Assembly: GCA_947445115.1 (NCBI GenBank)
Contig: CANFCG010000022.1
Location: forward strand, 1-35,838
Length of the DNA: 35,838 nucleotides
Source of the DNA: Comamonadaceae bacterium
GTDB taxonomy: Bacteria; Pseudomonadota; Gammaproteobacteria; Burkholderiales; Burkholderiaceae_C
Direction: 5' to 3'
Shown here: positions 9,919-19,896 of the stretch, one piece after another
Position numbering within the stretch: the stretch's first letter is position 1
Layout of the letters: every line of letters begins with the position of its first letter
Notes under the pieces: model-generated
Databases searched by the model: none
Told to the model about the DNA's origin: nothing
The model's input: the letters and a program-made list of their open reading frames with translations, nothing else
Position numbers and translations under genes: made by a program

Positions 9919-10809
9919 ATGAAAAAAATTAAGCAATTGGGTCTTATTGGCTGCGGCATGATGGGCGGCTCGTTCGCGCTGGCGCTTAAGCGGGCGGGTA
10001 TGGTTGAACGCGTGGTGGGCTATAGCAAATCGCCCAACAGCACGGAAAAAGCTAAGCAGTTGGGCGTTATTGATGACGCGGCAGCGTCTATCTTGCAAGC
10101 TGCCATGGGGTCTGATTTGATTTTGATTGCTGTGCCTGTCTCTGCATTCGCAGAGATTTTTAGATCGCTGCAATTTGGCTTGGCCAAAGGCGCTTTGGTG
10201 TTGGATGTGGGCTCGACCAAGCAAAACGTGATGGCTGCAGCAACAAAAACATTTGGTGTATTACCGCCTAATTTTGTGCCTTCGCACCCGATTGCAGGCA
10301 AAGAGCGCGCAGGCATTGAAGAGGCTGAGGCCGATTTGTACGTAGGAAAACGCGTGATATTGACGCCCACCCATGAGACTCGTCCCGAGGCGCTTGAGCT
10401 TGCCAAAGAGATTTGGCAAGCCGTAGGTATGACAGCGTCAACCATGACAGCCGAGGCGCACGACAGCGTATTTGCCGCCGTGAGTCACTTTCCGCATTTG
10501 CTGGCCTTTGCTTATATGAATGGTCTTGGTGCGCAGCAAGATGCCACGCAATTTTTGCAAATGGCAGGGCCAGGCTTTAGAGATTTCACCCGCATTGCGG
10601 CTAGCGATCCTGCTATTTGGACTGATATTTTGATGGCAAATCGAAGTGAAATTTTGAAGCAATCTCTCGCCTTGCGAACTAGCCTTGCCCAGATGGAGAA
10701 GGCGATGCAAAACGAGCAGTTCGCCCCCCTCAAACACCTCATTGAATCTGCGAGCCTTGTCAGAGGCAGTTGGACGATGAACAAAACCATTCCTTTAGAC
10801 GATGTTTGA
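9919..10809 (+). CDS. tyrA: Prephenate dehydrogenase
   Basis: NAD(P)-dependent oxidative decarboxylation of prephenate (or arogenate) in tyrosine synthesis. The protein has 296 residues. An N-terminal Rossmann motif [13 protein letters not shown] is near residues 8-20, VLDVGSTK is a later nucleotide-binding strand, and [11 protein letters not shown] is the family's substrate-site segment. The start is the ATG at 9919, ten bases after the pheA stop. Extending the frame upstream into pheA gives no family similarity. There is no fused chorismate mutase, so this is the simple form. The last 8 nt overlap the aroA start. Coenzyme choice (NAD or NADP, prephenate or arogenate) cannot be told from sequence alone. 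Confidence 0.96.
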   Translation: MKKIKQLGLIGCGMMGGSFALALKRAGMVERVVGYSKSPNSTEKAKQLGVIDDAAASILQAAMGSDLILIAVPVSAFAEIFRSLQFGLAKGALVLDVGSTKQNVMAAATKTFGVLPPNFVPSHPIAGKERAGIEEAEADLYVGKRVILTPTHETRPEALELAKEIWQAVGMTASTMTAEAHDSVFAAVSHFPHLLAFAYMNGLGAQQDATQFLQMAGPGFRDFTRIAASDPAIWTDILMANRSEILKQSLALRTSLAQMEKAMQNEQFAPLKHLIESASLVRGSWTMNKTIPLDDV

Positions 10810-12817
10810 TACTGTATTTTTAGATGTGCCGTCGCTACAAACCGTAGGTGGTTCGGTCAGATTGCCAGGCTCCAAGAGCATTTCTAATCGCGTGCTGCTG
10901 CTTGCTGCGCTGTGCGAAATGGGAGGTGATGAGCCCACGAAAATCCATGATTTACTGGATTCCGACGACACGCGTGTGATGATTACGGCTTTGGCCTCGG
11001 TTAAAGATAAAGCGCTTGAAGCTAGCATTACGAAAAAGCTTTTCCTAGGCAATGCAGGTACAGCCATGCGGCCCTTGACGGCAGCTTTGGCGTTACGTGG
11101 GGGGCATGCGGGTGGGTACGAGTTGTCAGGCGTTCCGCGCATGCATGAGCGACCGATTGGTGATTTGGTCGATGCATTGCGCTTGCTGGGTTGCGATATT
11201 CAATATCTAGGTAACGAGGGCTTTCCGCCGCTCAAAATTGGCGAGCCAAAACTGAAGTTGGACGCACCTATCCAGGTGCGCGGCGATGTGTCTAGCCAGT
11301 TTTTGACGGCGCTGCTGTTGGCGTTGCCGCTGGTTGCTACGCAGGCTATTCATGTGGACGTGGTGGGCGAGTTGATTTCTAAACCCTACATAGACATCAC
11401 GATTAAGTTGCTAGCCAGGTTTGGCGTGACCGTGCAGCAAGAGGGATGGAGCAGGTTCACCATACCAGCGGGTTCCAAATACACGTCGCCAAAAGACATT
11501 TACGTCGAAGCCGACGCGTCGTCTGCCAGTTATTTCGTGGCACTGGGCGGCTTGGCGGCTACGGTGGGCCAGCCTTTGCAGATATTAGGCGTGGGCGCGG
11601 ATTCGATCCAAGGCGACATTAAATTCATTGAGGCTGCGGCGCAAATGGGCGTGCAGGTGAAGTCAAGCGCTAATAGCTTGACGGTTTGGCGCGATGGGTG
11701 GGATGCTGCGGCAGGCGTGTGGTCAAAGCCCACGGGGTTTTTAAAGGCGATTGACCTAGATTGCAATCACATCCCCGATGCCGCCATGACGCTTGCTGTG
11801 ATGGCACTGTATGCTGACGGCACCACCACACTTCGCAACATTGCGAGTTGGCGCGTCAAGGAAACTGACCGCATTGCCGCCATGGCAACCGAGCTACGCA
11901 AGCTGGGTGCAACGATTGAGGAAGGCGCAGACTATATTCGAATCACCCCGCCAAGCCACGACCAATGGCGCTTTGCGAGCATTCATACCTACGACGACCA
12001 CCGCATGGCGATGTGTGCATCACTTGCCGCATTTAATCCAGCTGGCTTGCCCGTGCGCATCGAAGACCCCAAATGCGTGGCAAAAACGTTCCCTGAGTAC
12101 TTTGAAGCGCTATTTTCGGTTGCTAAAACGTCTACGGACAGCATTCCCGTGATTTGTATTGATGGTCCAACCGCTTCGGGCAAAGGAACACTCGCCTCGA
12201 AGGTGGCGAAGCAATTGGGTTATCACTACTTAGATTCGGGTGCGCTGTACCGCCTAGTCGGATTTGCTGCCAGCAAAACAGGTGCAAACCTAGATGATGA
12301 AGCCGCTGTTGCCAAAATCGCCTCACAAATGAATGTGGGCTTTGATGGCGACCGCATCAGCCTTTCTGGCATTGACGTATCGGATGATATTCGCTCGGAG
12401 GCCTCTGGAATGAGGGCTTCCAGGGTTTCGAGCTACCCAGCCGTGCGCCAAGCGTTATTTGATTTGCAACTCGGTTTTCGCAAGTTGCCAGGCCTTGTGG
12501 CTGATGGCCGCGATATGGGCACGGTGATTTTTCCAGAATCACCACTCAAAGTCTTTTTGACGGCAAGCGCAGCAACCAGAGCCGATCGCAGGTACAAGCA
12601 GTTGATTTTTAAAGGAATTTCTGCTAATATCGACAATCTTCGCGCAGACTTAGAGGCGCGCGACGCTCGGGATTCATCCAGAGTTGCCGCGCCTCTTGTT
12701 GCTGCCAAAGACGCGTTGCAGCTGGATAACTCCAATCTCACGATTGAAGGCTCCGTTACTCAAGTTCTTGAGTGGTGGAACCAGTTATCTAGCCGCTTCG
12801 CACCCAGCCAGCTTTAG
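10802..12817 (+). CDS. aroA-cmk: Fused EPSP synthase / cytidylate kinase (AroA-Cmk)
   Basis: One uninterrupted 671-residue frame joins two enzymes. Residues 1 to about 441 are 5-enolpyruvylshikimate-3-phosphate synthase of the shikimate pathway, with [10 protein letters not shown] (K25, R30), [28 protein letters not shown] and [10 protein letters not shown] linker of about eight residues (442-449) leads into CMP kinase with the P-loop GPTASGKG at 455-462, the LDSGALYR substrate segment and [13 protein letters not shown] kinase makes CDP from CMP. In many bacteria these are adjacent separate genes. I see no stop, frameshift or internal start that would split them, though internal initiation cannot be ruled out. 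The start overlaps tyrA by 8 nt. Confidence 0.95.
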   Translation: MFDTVFLDVPSLQTVGGSVRLPGSKSISNRVLLLAALCEMGGDEPTKIHDLLDSDDTRVMITALASVKDKALEASITKKLFLGNAGTAMRPLTAALALRGGHAGGYELSGVPRMHERPIGDLVDALRLLGCDIQYLGNEGFPPLKIGEPKLKLDAPIQVRGDVSSQFLTALLLALPLVATQAIHVDVVGELISKPYIDITIKLLARFGVTVQQEGWSRFTIPAGSKYTSPKDIYVEADASSASYFVALGGLAATVGQPLQILGVGADSIQGDIKFIEAAAQMGVQVKSSANSLTVWRDGWDAAAGVWSKPTGFLKAIDLDCNHIPDAAMTLAVMALYADGTTTLRNIASWRVKETDRIAAMATELRKLGATIEEGADYIRITPPSHDQWRFASIHTYDDHRMAMCASLAAFNPAGLPVRIEDPKCVAKTFPEYFEALFSVAKTSTDSIPVICIDGPTASGKGTLASKVAKQLGYHYLDSGALYRLVGFAASKTGANLDDEAAVAKIASQMNVGFDGDRISLSGIDVSDDIRSEASGMRASRVSSYPAVRQALFDLQLGFRKLPGLVADGRDMGTVIFPESPLKVFLTASAATRADRRYKQLIFKGISANIDNLRADLEARDARDSSRVAAPLVAAKDALQLDNSNLTIEGSVTQVLEWWNQLSSRFAPSQL

Positions 12818-12895
12818 TCACCTTTGTAAATGCACTTATTCCGAGTGCATAAAAGCACCGACTTCCAACAAGCTTGGCTAAGAAAGAAAAAACTA

Positions 12896-14581
12896 ATGTC
12901 AGAATTTGCCGAATCTTTTGCCGCCCTATTTGAAGAATCCCTCACGCGTAGTGAAATGCGCACAGGTGAAGTCATCACCGCTGAGGTCGTTCGCGTTGAC
13001 CACAACCACGTCGTTGTAAACGCTGGCCTCAAGTCTGAGTCGTTTATCGACATCAACGAATTTAAAAACGACCAAGGCGTCCTTGAAGTTCAAGTGGGCG
13101 ACTTCGTGTCTGTAGCCATTGACTCCATCGAAAACGGCTTTGGCGATACCATGCTGTCGCGCGACAAAGCCAAGCGTTTGGCAAGCTGGATGAGCCTTGA
13201 GAAGGCGCTTGAGTCTGGCGAGTTTGTCACGGGTCAAACCAGCGGTAAAGTCAAAGGCGGCCTCATGGTCTTGGTCAACGGCATCCGTGCCTTCTTGCCA
13301 GGTTCACTGATCGAGTCACGTCCTATCAAAGATTTGTCCCCTTACGAGAACAAAACGCTTGAGTTCAAAGTTATCAAACTTGACCGTAAGCGTAACAACG
13401 TGGTGCTGTCGCATCGTGCCGTTCGTGACGTCACGATGGGCGAAGAGCGCGCTAAAGCGATGGAAAACCTCAAAGAAGGTTCTATCGTCACGGGTATCGT
13501 TAAAAACATCACCGAGTACGGCGCGTTTGTCGACCTTGGCGGTATCGATGGTCTCTTGCACATCACCGACATGGCATGGCGCCGCGTGCGTCACCCATCC
13601 GAGGTGGTGCAACCTGGTCAAGAAATCAGCGCCAAGATTCTCAAGTTTGACACCGAGAAAAATCGCGTGTCCTTGGGTATCAAACAAATGGGCGACGACC
13701 CATGGATGGGCGTGAACCGTCGCTACCCACAAGGTACGCGCATGCACGGCAAGATCACCAACATTGCCGACTACGGCGCATTTGTTGAAATCGAGCCAGG
13801 CATCGAAGGCCTCGTGCACGTCTCTGAGATGGACTGGACGAACAAGAACGTCGCTCCAAGCAAACTGGTTGCACTGGGTGACGAAGTCGAAGTCATGGTC
13901 CTTGAGATCGACGAAGACAAGCGCCGCATCAGCCTTGGTATGAAGCAGTGCAAGGTCAATCCTTGGAACGAATTCGCTGCCAACAACAAGCGCGGCGATA
14001 AAGTCAAAGGCCCTATCAAGTCCATCACCGACTTCGGCGTGTTTGTTGGTTTGGCCACAGGTATCGACGGTTTGGTTCACTTGTCTGATCTGTCATGGAC
14101 AGACGCAGGCGAAACAGCTGTGAAGAGCTTCAAAAAGGGTCAAGAAGTTGAGGCTATTATTTTGGCCATCGACATCGAGCGCGAGCGTATCAGCTTGGGT
14201 ATCAAGCAGTTGGACGCTGACAGCTTCACCACCTTCACGTCGATCAACGACAAAGGCTCTACCGTCACTGGTAAGGTCAAAACCGTTGATGCTAAAGGCG
14301 CAGAGATCGACTTGGGCGACGATGTGACGGGCTACTTGCGCGTCTCTGAAATCAGTCAAGACCGCGTGGAAGACGCACGCTCTGCGCTGAAAGAAGGCGA
14401 CGAAGTGACAGCTGTGATCGTAAATATCGATCGCAAGTCACGCGGCATCCAACTGTCAATCAAAGCGAAAGACAATGCGGATCAGCAAGAAGCTATGGCA
14501 ACTTTGAGCAGCCAATCTTCTAAAGAGAATGCTGGCACGACAAGCTTGGGCGCATTACTCCGCGCTAAGCTGGACGCCTAA
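12896..14581 (+). CDS. rpsA: 30S ribosomal protein S1
   Basis: RNA-binding ribosomal protein that unwinds and docks mRNA on the 30S subunit, important for mRNAs with weak Shine-Dalgarno sequences. It has 561 residues (E. coli 557) and six S1 domains over roughly residues 20-520, for example [21 protein letters not shown] and [21 protein letters not shown]. The start [16 protein letters not shown] at 12896 matches the family. An in-frame ATG at 12830 would add 22 unrelated residues. AAGAAAG lies upstream. The 78-nt gap after aroA-cmk probably holds its leader; S1 autoregulates translation in E. coli, but no specific element is recognisable here. Confidence 0.98.
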   Translation: MSEFAESFAALFEESLTRSEMRTGEVITAEVVRVDHNHVVVNAGLKSESFIDINEFKNDQGVLEVQVGDFVSVAIDSIENGFGDTMLSRDKAKRLASWMSLEKALESGEFVTGQTSGKVKGGLMVLVNGIRAFLPGSLIESRPIKDLSPYENKTLEFKVIKLDRKRNNVVLSHRAVRDVTMGEERAKAMENLKEGSIVTGIVKNITEYGAFVDLGGIDGLLHITDMAWRRVRHPSEVVQPGQEISAKILKFDTEKNRVSLGIKQMGDDPWMGVNRRYPQGTRMHGKITNIADYGAFVEIEPGIEGLVHVSEMDWTNKNVAPSKLVALGDEVEVMVLEIDEDKRRISLGMKQCKVNPWNEFAANNKRGDKVKGPIKSITDFGVFVGLATGIDGLVHLSDLSWTDAGETAVKSFKKGQEVEAIILAIDIERERISLGIKQLDADSFTTFTSINDKGSTVTGKVKTVDAKGAEIDLGDDVTGYLRVSEISQDRVEDARSALKEGDEVTAVIVNIDRKSRGIQLSIKAKDNADQQEAMATLSSQSSKENAGTTSLGALLRAKLDA

Positions 14582-14631
14582 GTTCTAAGTTATTCGGACG
14601 AAGTTCAACTAGTTTAGAGATTGAAATCAAG

Positions 14632-14949
14632 ATGACAAGATCTGAGTTAGTTGAGCGCTTGGCTGCACGCATGGGGCAACTCACGCTGCGCGATGCCGAG
14701 CAAGCCGTCAAGACCATCTTCGATGCCATGGCCATAAGCCTTAGCAAAGGTCATCGCATCGAAATTCGTGGTTTTGGCAGCTTTTCAGTGAATCATCGTC
14801 GCCCGCGAGTGGGTCGTAATCCGCGCTCGGGTGAGTCGGTGTTAGTGCCCGAAAAGCGCGTGGCGCATTTCAAGCCTGGCAAAATTTTGCGTGCGGCAGT
14901 CGAGCCTATTTTGGATGCCAAGGTCGATGTGAAAGCAGTCGCGCTATGA
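14632..14949 (+). CDS. ihfB: Integration host factor subunit beta
   Basis: DNA-bending nucleoid protein that pairs with IhfA. It has 105 residues, slightly longer than E. coli IHF-beta (94) because of a short C-terminal extension. It begins [11 protein letters not shown] and has the DNA-binding arm [13 protein letters not shown] with the intercalating proline P64. It ends with the FKPGK segment and helix. The gene lies 50 nt after rpsA, the usual rpsA-ihfB pair. The last 4 nt (ATGA) overlap the lapB start. IHF-beta rather than HU is supported by this context and by the R-rich arm. Confidence 0.96.
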   Translation: MTRSELVERLAARMGQLTLRDAEQAVKTIFDAMAISLSKGHRIEIRGFGSFSVNHRRPRVGRNPRSGESVLVPEKRVAHFKPGKILRAAVEPILDAKVDVKAVAL

Positions 14950-16001
14950 CGTTTGACTGGACATGGGCGCTTTTTATGTTCCCCATCGTCTTCGGTTTGG
15001 GATGGTTCTTTTCGCGTTTAGATGTTCGTCATTGGCGGCTAGAGTCTCGCCATCAGCCCAGAGCCTATTTCAAAGGCCTCAACCATCTTTTAAATGGTCA
15101 GCAAGATCGTGCTGTCGACAGTTTTATTGAAGCCGTTCAAAACGACCCCGACACCTCTGAGCTGCATTTCACTCTTGGCAATTTGTTCCGCAGGCGCGGT
15201 GAGTATGACCGCGCAGTTCGCGTGCATGAGCATTTGTTGGCGCGTGCAGATTTGTCGCAAAACGACCGCGAGCGTGCGCAATTTGCACTGGCGCAAGATT
15301 ACGCCAAAGCGGGGCTGCTGGACCGTGCCGAGGCCGCATTAGCGGGTGCGAGTACGGTAGAGGCAAAGCAGCTTTTACTCTCTGTGTGTGAGCGTGGCCG
15401 CGACTGGGCGAGTGCAAATCTTGTGGCCGAGCAGCTAGAGGCCATGGGCGCTGGTAGTTACGTGAAACGACGTGCGCATTACTTGTGCGAGCAAAAGCGA
15501 TTTGATGAGGCGATAGTGCTCTCGCCTGAATCGCCGCGAGCTTATTTAGAGTTATCGAGACAAAGTGATTCGGCGAAAGCCCATGTTCTGCTTGCTCTAG
15601 CGCTGGATCATGCCCCGCAAGCCGCGTCCATCTTGGCTGCGCCACTGGTGCAGGCAGCAAAAACGAATACGGAGATGCAAGCGACGATGACGAGATTGGC
15701 TAGGCTTTACAGCGAGACGCAAAGTTTAGATGTCCTACAAGCCTTGATTGATATGGGTTGGCAAGATGCTTGCTCGGCTTACACGGCGCATTTGGCTCAA
15801 TCCCCTTCGCTGGTGGCGGCAAGCCATTTGATTGAAATGCCACAAATCCCTGATGTGCAGGCGGTGCTCAAACTGGCGACCGAGCCACTTCTGCGCTATC
15901 GCTGCGCAGCATGTGGATTTGAGGCTAAGCAGTACTTTTGGCAATGTCCAGGGTGCCAAGCGTGGGATAGCTACCCCTTTAAGCGTGTTGAAGAACTCTA
16001 A
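14946..16001 (+). CDS. lapB: LapB (YciM), LPS assembly regulator with TPR repeats
   Basis: Inner-membrane-anchored cytoplasmic protein that in E. coli steers FtsH degradation of LpxC and so sets the rate of LPS synthesis. It has 351 residues, shorter than the E. coli protein (389). One transmembrane helix is at about 5-22. TPR repeats follow from about 35, starting [20 protein letters not shown]. The C-terminal rubredoxin-like knuckle has C320, C323, C334 and C337 (CAAC and CPGC) for a metal ion. The ATG overlaps ihfB by four bases. The small partner gene lapA, often found between ihfB and lapB, is missing. The downstream heptose genes fit a role in LPS. Confidence 0.93.
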   Translation: MTFDWTWALFMFPIVFGLGWFFSRLDVRHWRLESRHQPRAYFKGLNHLLNGQQDRAVDSFIEAVQNDPDTSELHFTLGNLFRRRGEYDRAVRVHEHLLARADLSQNDRERAQFALAQDYAKAGLLDRAEAALAGASTVEAKQLLLSVCERGRDWASANLVAEQLEAMGAGSYVKRRAHYLCEQKRFDEAIVLSPESPRAYLELSRQSDSAKAHVLLALALDHAPQAASILAAPLVQAAKTNTEMQATMTRLARLYSETQSLDVLQALIDMGWQDACSAYTAHLAQSPSLVAASHLIEMPQIPDVQAVLKLATEPLLRYRCAACGFEAKQYFWQCPGCQAWDSYPFKRVEEL

Positions 16002-17256
16002 CGCGACGCGCAAAAATATTGGCGCGGCATTGATGTTCGCGTCGTTTGCCGCGGCATACTTTATTTCAGCAGCGCTGCGCACGGTCACGGCGACGATGGC
16101 CCCCTTACTCACGCAAGAGTTTTCCCTGCAAGCACGTGATTTAGGACTGCTCTCGGGCGGTTATTTTTTAGGCTTTGCCGCCCTGCAAATCCCGCTGGGC
16201 ACGTGGCTGGATCGCTTTGGCCCCAAACGCGTGATTTTGATCATGTTGACGATTGCGGTCTTCGGCTGCGCAGTCTTTGCGACCGCGCACAGTTTTTATG
16301 GACTTCTTGCAGCGCGTTTTCTGTGTGGTCTTGGTGTGAGCGTTTGCTTAATGGCACCGCTCACCGCCTATCGCCGCTGGTTTAACCCCGAGACGCAACT
16401 ACGCGCTAATTCTTGGATGCTGATGACTGGCTCGCTGGGGATGCTTTGCGCGACACTTCCTGTGCAGGCGGCTCTGCCCGTGCTTGGTTGGCGCGGCATT
16501 TTTTGGGTGATTTCGGGGCTGGTTGTTTTATGCATGCTGCTCATAGCAATCTTTGTGCCAGCGTGGCTACAGGCCAATAAGGATAAGCCCTATCAGCCTA
16601 TTGGTACGAAGAAATCGGGTGATGATGTGATCTGGCGAAACCCCTATTTTTCGCAAATGGTGCCGATTGGTTTTGTGATTTACGGTGGCATGATTGCCAT
16701 TCAAACGCTGTGGGCAGGGCCTTGGATGACCCGTGTCGCAGGCTACACACCAGGCGAAGCCGCAGGTGGTTTATTTGCCATTAATTTTGCCATGCTGCTC
16801 AACTACTTGACGTGGGGTTGGATCAATCCAAAGCTTGCTGCCAAGGGTTGGACAGCTGTGCGCTTGATTCGTTTAGGCTTGCCTATTAGCTTGCTGCTGC
16901 TTCCGCTAACGGTTTGGATTGCAACGGATATACCGCTTGCGCTTGGTTTGAGCATCCCCATTTGGCTTGTTTGGATTTTTTATTTCTTAACCACATCGTT
17001 CGTGTCGCTCGCGCAGCCTGCTGTAGGTATGGCTTTCCCCAGCCATATGGCGGGCCGAGCGCTGACGGCCTACAACTTAGTTATTTTTATGGGCGTTTTT
17101 ACGGTGCAGTGGGGTATTGGTTTAGGCATTGATTTGTTTTTATGGCTAGGCTTGGAGGGTACGCGTGCCTATCAAGCTGCATTTGGTGTTTTTTGGCTTT
17201 GCTGCTTAGCGTCGTACGCACATTTTTGGCGAGCCTCGAAAGCGGCTCGGGGATAA
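15985..17256 (+). CDS. MFS transporter, substrate unknown
   Basis: Inner-membrane major facilitator of about 423 residues. The MFS signature loop GTWLDRFGPKR lies between helices 2 and 3, and about twelve hydrophobic segments are present in two halves. The start is uncertain. No ATG fits between the lapB stop and the first helix, so GTG 15985 or TTG 15988, overlapping the last bases of lapB, is most likely. ATG 16033 would start inside helix 1. ATG 15832 would add 51 non-membrane residues read from within lapB and is doubtful. No clear SD is visible. Position between lapB and rfaE1 may indicate cotranscription only. I cannot assign a substrate. Confidence 0.82.
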   Translation: MLKNSNATRKNIGAALMFASFAAAYFISAALRTVTATMAPLLTQEFSLQARDLGLLSGGYFLGFAALQIPLGTWLDRFGPKRVILIMLTIAVFGCAVFATAHSFYGLLAARFLCGLGVSVCLMAPLTAYRRWFNPETQLRANSWMLMTGSLGMLCATLPVQAALPVLGWRGIFWVISGLVVLCMLLIAIFVPAWLQANKDKPYQPIGTKKSGDDVIWRNPYFSQMVPIGFVIYGGMIAIQTLWAGPWMTRVAGYTPGEAAGGLFAINFAMLLNYLTWGWINPKLAAKGWTAVRLIRLGLPISLLLLPLTVWIATDIPLALGLSIPIWLVWIFYFLTTSFVSLAQPAVGMAFPSHMAGRALTAYNLVIFMGVFTVQWGIGLGIDLFLWLGLEGTRAYQAAFGVFWLCCLASYAHFWRASKAARG

Positions 17257-17263
17257 TCGCACT

Positions 17264-18184
17264 ATGAAACTAAATTTATCAAATGCCAAAGTGTTGGTGG
17301 TGGGCGATGCCATGCTAGATCGCTATTGGTATGGCGCGGTGGATCGGATTAGCCCCGAAGCCCCCGTGCCTGTCGTTAAAGTCTCGCGTGAAGAAGAACG
17401 CGTGGGAGCTGCAGCCAACGTAGCCTACAACGTTGTGATGCTGGGTGCTAAAGCCTCGTTTGTCAGCGTTGTCGGTGACGATGAGCCAGGCCGAAAGCTA
17501 GAGAATTTGATGCAAAAGACAGGCATTGCCACTTACCTGACCCGCGATGCGACCTTGCAGACCACGGTGAAACTGCGTGTGATTGGACGCGCCCAGCAGC
17601 TCATTCGTCTTGATTTTGAAAACTCACCTGAGCATGATGTACTTGCTGCACAAACGGATACGTTCAAACGCTTGGTGGCAGAGCACGATTCAATCTTATT
17701 CTCTGATTACGCTAAAGGCGGTTTATCGCATGTGGATGAAATGATTGCCCTCGCGCGTGCAGCAGGTAAACCCGTCTTAGTGGACCCCAAGGGCTCCAGC
17801 TACAAGCGCTATCAAGGAGCGACCGTGATTACGCCCAATCGCAGCGAACTCCAGCAAGTGATTGGTTCATGGGTAGACGAAGCCGACTTACGCGTTAAAG
17901 CACAAAATTTGCGTACCGCGTTGAACCTAGAGACACTTTTGTTTACCCGTAGCGAAGACGGCATGAGCCTATACGATGCCGAGGGTGAATTGCATGTGAA
18001 GGCAGCCGCGCATGAGGTGTTTGATGTCACTGGCGCGGGCGATACGGTTATCGCTACGCTTGCGACTTTGGTGGCGTCAGGGATGTCTCTGCGCGAGGCG
18101 ATGCCACACGCCAACCGCGCAGGTGGGATCGTCGTGGGTAAATTTGGTACAGCGACAGTTAGCTACGAGGAATTATTCCAATGA
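17264..18184 (+). CDS. rfaE1: D-glycero-beta-D-manno-heptose-7-phosphate kinase
   Basis: PfkB/ribokinase-family sugar kinase (HldE domain 1, HldA-like). It phosphorylates heptose-7-phosphate to the 1,7-bisphosphate in ADP-heptose synthesis for the LPS inner core. It has 306 residues, so it is the single-domain form. The N-terminal [13 protein letters not shown] and [11 protein letters not shown] substrate segments are present, and the C-terminal DVTGAGDT anion hole has G257-A-G-D260, with D260 as catalytic base. The nucleotidyltransferase half (RfaE2) is not attached and not in this window. The gene starts 7 nt after the MFS stop and overlaps hldD by four bases (ATGA). Confidence 0.96.
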   Translation: MKLNLSNAKVLVVGDAMLDRYWYGAVDRISPEAPVPVVKVSREEERVGAAANVAYNVVMLGAKASFVSVVGDDEPGRKLENLMQKTGIATYLTRDATLQTTVKLRVIGRAQQLIRLDFENSPEHDVLAAQTDTFKRLVAEHDSILFSDYAKGGLSHVDEMIALARAAGKPVLVDPKGSSYKRYQGATVITPNRSELQQVIGSWVDEADLRVKAQNLRTALNLETLLFTRSEDGMSLYDAEGELHVKAAAHEVFDVTGAGDTVIATLATLVASGMSLREAMPHANRAGGIVVGKFGTATVSYEELFQ

Positions 18185-19167
18185 CGACATACGTTGTAAC
18201 GGGGGCTGCAGGCTTCATTGGCAGCAATATCATCCAAGGCCTGAATGCACGCGGCATCACCGACATCATCGCCGTAGATGACTTGACCGAAGGCGATAAA
18301 TTTCGCAATTTGGCAGATCTACAAATCAGCGACTACGTTGACGCTGACGATTTTTATGATCGCTTCAGCAATGGCGCATACGGCAAGGTGGAAGCTGTGT
18401 TTCACGAAGGCGCGTGCAGCGATACCATGGAGAGCGACGGCGCGTACATGATGCGCAATAACTTTGGCCTCTCATGCCAATTATTTGAGGCCTGCCAAGC
18501 GCAGGGAACGCGTCTTTTATATGCCTCATCTGCTGCCGTTTATGGCGGCTCAGACACTTTCAAAGAATTGCCGCAGTATGAAAAACCGCTGAATGTCTAC
18601 GGCTACAGCAAACTACTGTTTGATCAATGGGTGAGGCGTCAAACAACCATGTTTACGACGCAGAAGACGCAAGTGACGGGTTTCCGTTACTTCAACGTCT
18701 ATGGTCCTCGGGAGCAGCATAAAGGGCGCATGGCTAGCGTGGCATTTCATCAATTTAACCAGTTCAAAGCCGATGGTGTGGTGAAGTTGTTTGGCGGCTA
18801 CGACGGTTATGCCGCAGGTGAGCAAAAACGCGACTTTGTCTACGTGAGCGATGTGGTGGCCGTGAACTTGTGGTTTCTCGATCACCCAGACGCGTCTGGA
18901 GTGTTTAATTTAGGTACAGGCCGCGCGCAGCCCTTTAACGATGTGGCTTTGGCGGTGGTGCAGGGAATGACGGAGCAACAGGCGAGTCTTGCGCAAATTG
19001 TTGAGAACGAAGCCATCCACTACGTAGACTTTCCAGATGCACTCAAGGGTAAGTACCAAAGCTATACGCAAGCGGACCTAAGCGCCTTACGCAGTGTGGG
19101 CTGCGACCACGCATTTGCTGATGTTGCAAAAGGCGTGACGAGTTATTTGAAACATTTGTCAACCTAG
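18181..19167 (+). CDS. hldD: ADP-L-glycero-D-manno-heptose 6-epimerase
   Basis: Extended short-chain dehydrogenase that epimerises ADP-D-glycero-D-manno-heptose to the L-glycero form, the last step of LPS heptose donor synthesis. It has 328 residues. The Rossmann motif [10 protein letters not shown] is at residues 7-16. The FHEGACSDT substrate segment is near 75-83. The catalytic Y140-GYS-K144 is intact, at the same numbers as in E. coli. ATGA overlap with rfaE1 indicates coupling. It is the last gene of the long plus-strand run; a new SD-led gene begins 77 nt later. Also known as rfaD. Confidence 0.97.
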   Translation: MTTYVVTGAAGFIGSNIIQGLNARGITDIIAVDDLTEGDKFRNLADLQISDYVDADDFYDRFSNGAYGKVEAVFHEGACSDTMESDGAYMMRNNFGLSCQLFEACQAQGTRLLYASSAAVYGGSDTFKELPQYEKPLNVYGYSKLLFDQWVRRQTTMFTTQKTQVTGFRYFNVYGPREQHKGRMASVAFHQFNQFKADGVVKLFGGYDGYAAGEQKRDFVYVSDVVAVNLWFLDHPDASGVFNLGTGRAQPFNDVALAVVQGMTEQQASLAQIVENEAIHYVDFPDALKGKYQSYTQADLSALRSVGCDHAFADVAKGVTSYLKHLST

Positions 19168-19244
19168 TACACTGGCACTCGTTTATTACACACGCGCTCA
19201 GTCGTTTACTGGGTTTGTTTTCTCACTCGCTCAAGGAGTTTTTT

Positions 19245-19778
19245 ATGATTAAAAAGTTTATTACGGCCATCACGATGTTTGCCGCCATGCTTTACGCTGC
19301 TGCCAGCTTTGCTGCTGTTGACGTCAACAAGGCGACTGCTGGCGAACTCGACGCCGTCAAAGGCATTGGCCCTGCTATCTCTGCAAAAATTGTGGATGCG
19401 CGAAAAACTGGCAACTTTAAAGATTGGAATGACTTCATTACTCGAGTCAATGGCATCGGTGAGAAAAGTGCTGCTAACTTGTCCACTAACGGTTTGACCG
19501 TTGGCGGAGCCGCTTACAAAGGTGCACCAGCCGCTAAAGCTGACGCAAAAGCAGCTGCACCTGCCGCCGCCGCACCTGCGGCTAAGCCAGAAGCTAAAGC
19601 TGATGCAAAAGCTGACAAGAAGGCAAAAGCTGCTGAAGAGAAAAAAGCTAAAGCTGATGCTAAAGAAAAAGCCAAAGCTGACAAAAAAGCAGCCGCTGAT
19701 GCGAAAGCAAAAGCGAAGGTTGACGCCAAAGATGCCAAAAAAGCAGACACAAAACCAGCAGTCGAAGTTAAAAAGTAA
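19245..19778 (+). CDS. Exported ComEA-like helix-hairpin-helix protein with Ala/Lys-rich tail
   Basis: Exported protein of 177 residues. A signal peptide covers about residues 1-23 (MIKKFITAITMFAA...SFA). One helix-hairpin-helix pair follows at about 25-85 (VDVNKATAGELDAVKGIGP and later VNGIGEKSAANL), as in the DNA-binding half of ComEA, which holds incoming DNA in the periplasm during transformation. From about residue 95 the chain is almost only Ala, Lys, Asp and Pro in imperfect repeats, likely a flexible basic tail. AAGGAG six bases before ATG 19245 sets the start; an ATG at 19215 lies before this SD. A terminator follows. DNA uptake is inferred from the fold; a general periplasmic DNA-binding role is equally possible. 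Confidence 0.88.
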   Translation: MIKKFITAITMFAAMLYAAASFAAVDVNKATAGELDAVKGIGPAISAKIVDARKTGNFKDWNDFITRVNGIGEKSAANLSTNGLTVGGAAYKGAPAAKADAKAAAPAAAAPAAKPEAKADAKADKKAKAAEEKKAKADAKEKAKADKKAAADAKAKAKVDAKDAKKADTKPAVEVKK

Positions 19779-19798
19779 CTCTTTCACCCTTCGTAAAA

Positions 19799-19822
19799 AC
19801 CCGCTTTACGGCGGGTTTTTTT
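19799..19822 (+). terminator. rho-independent terminator after the ComEA-like gene
   Basis: ACCCGC, a six-base loop and GCGGGT form a 6-bp GC-rich stem followed by a run of seven Ts, about 20 nt after the stop codon. It separates the upstream block from the accessory locus. Confidence 0.9.
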
Positions 19823-19869
19823 GCGCCTAGAATTCTCGCGTTTATTCTCACTTGTACACACAGGTACGC

Positions 19870-19896
19870 ATTAATTCACATTAATTCACATTTAAT
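19870..19896 (+). repeat. Tandem 10-bp direct repeat ATTAATTCAC, directly before a start codon
   Basis: ATTAATTCAC occurs twice in tandem (19870-19879, 19880-19889), followed by a partial third copy ATTTAAT running into the ATG at 19897. No purine-rich Shine-Dalgarno is present in this leader. It could be a binding site, part of the promoter, or an unstructured translation enhancer; the sequence alone does not decide. Confidence 0.7.

Noticed and set aside
13316-14080. Long open frame of about 254 codons on the minus strand opposite rpsA
   Set aside because: It mirrors the codon bias of a highly expressed gene and resembles no protein family. rpsA is certain on the other strand.
19206-19787. 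Open frame of 193 codons on the minus strand, Phe/Ser/Cys-rich
   Set aside because: It is the reverse image of the Ala/Lys-rich tail of the ComEA-like protein; the low-complexity composition explains it.
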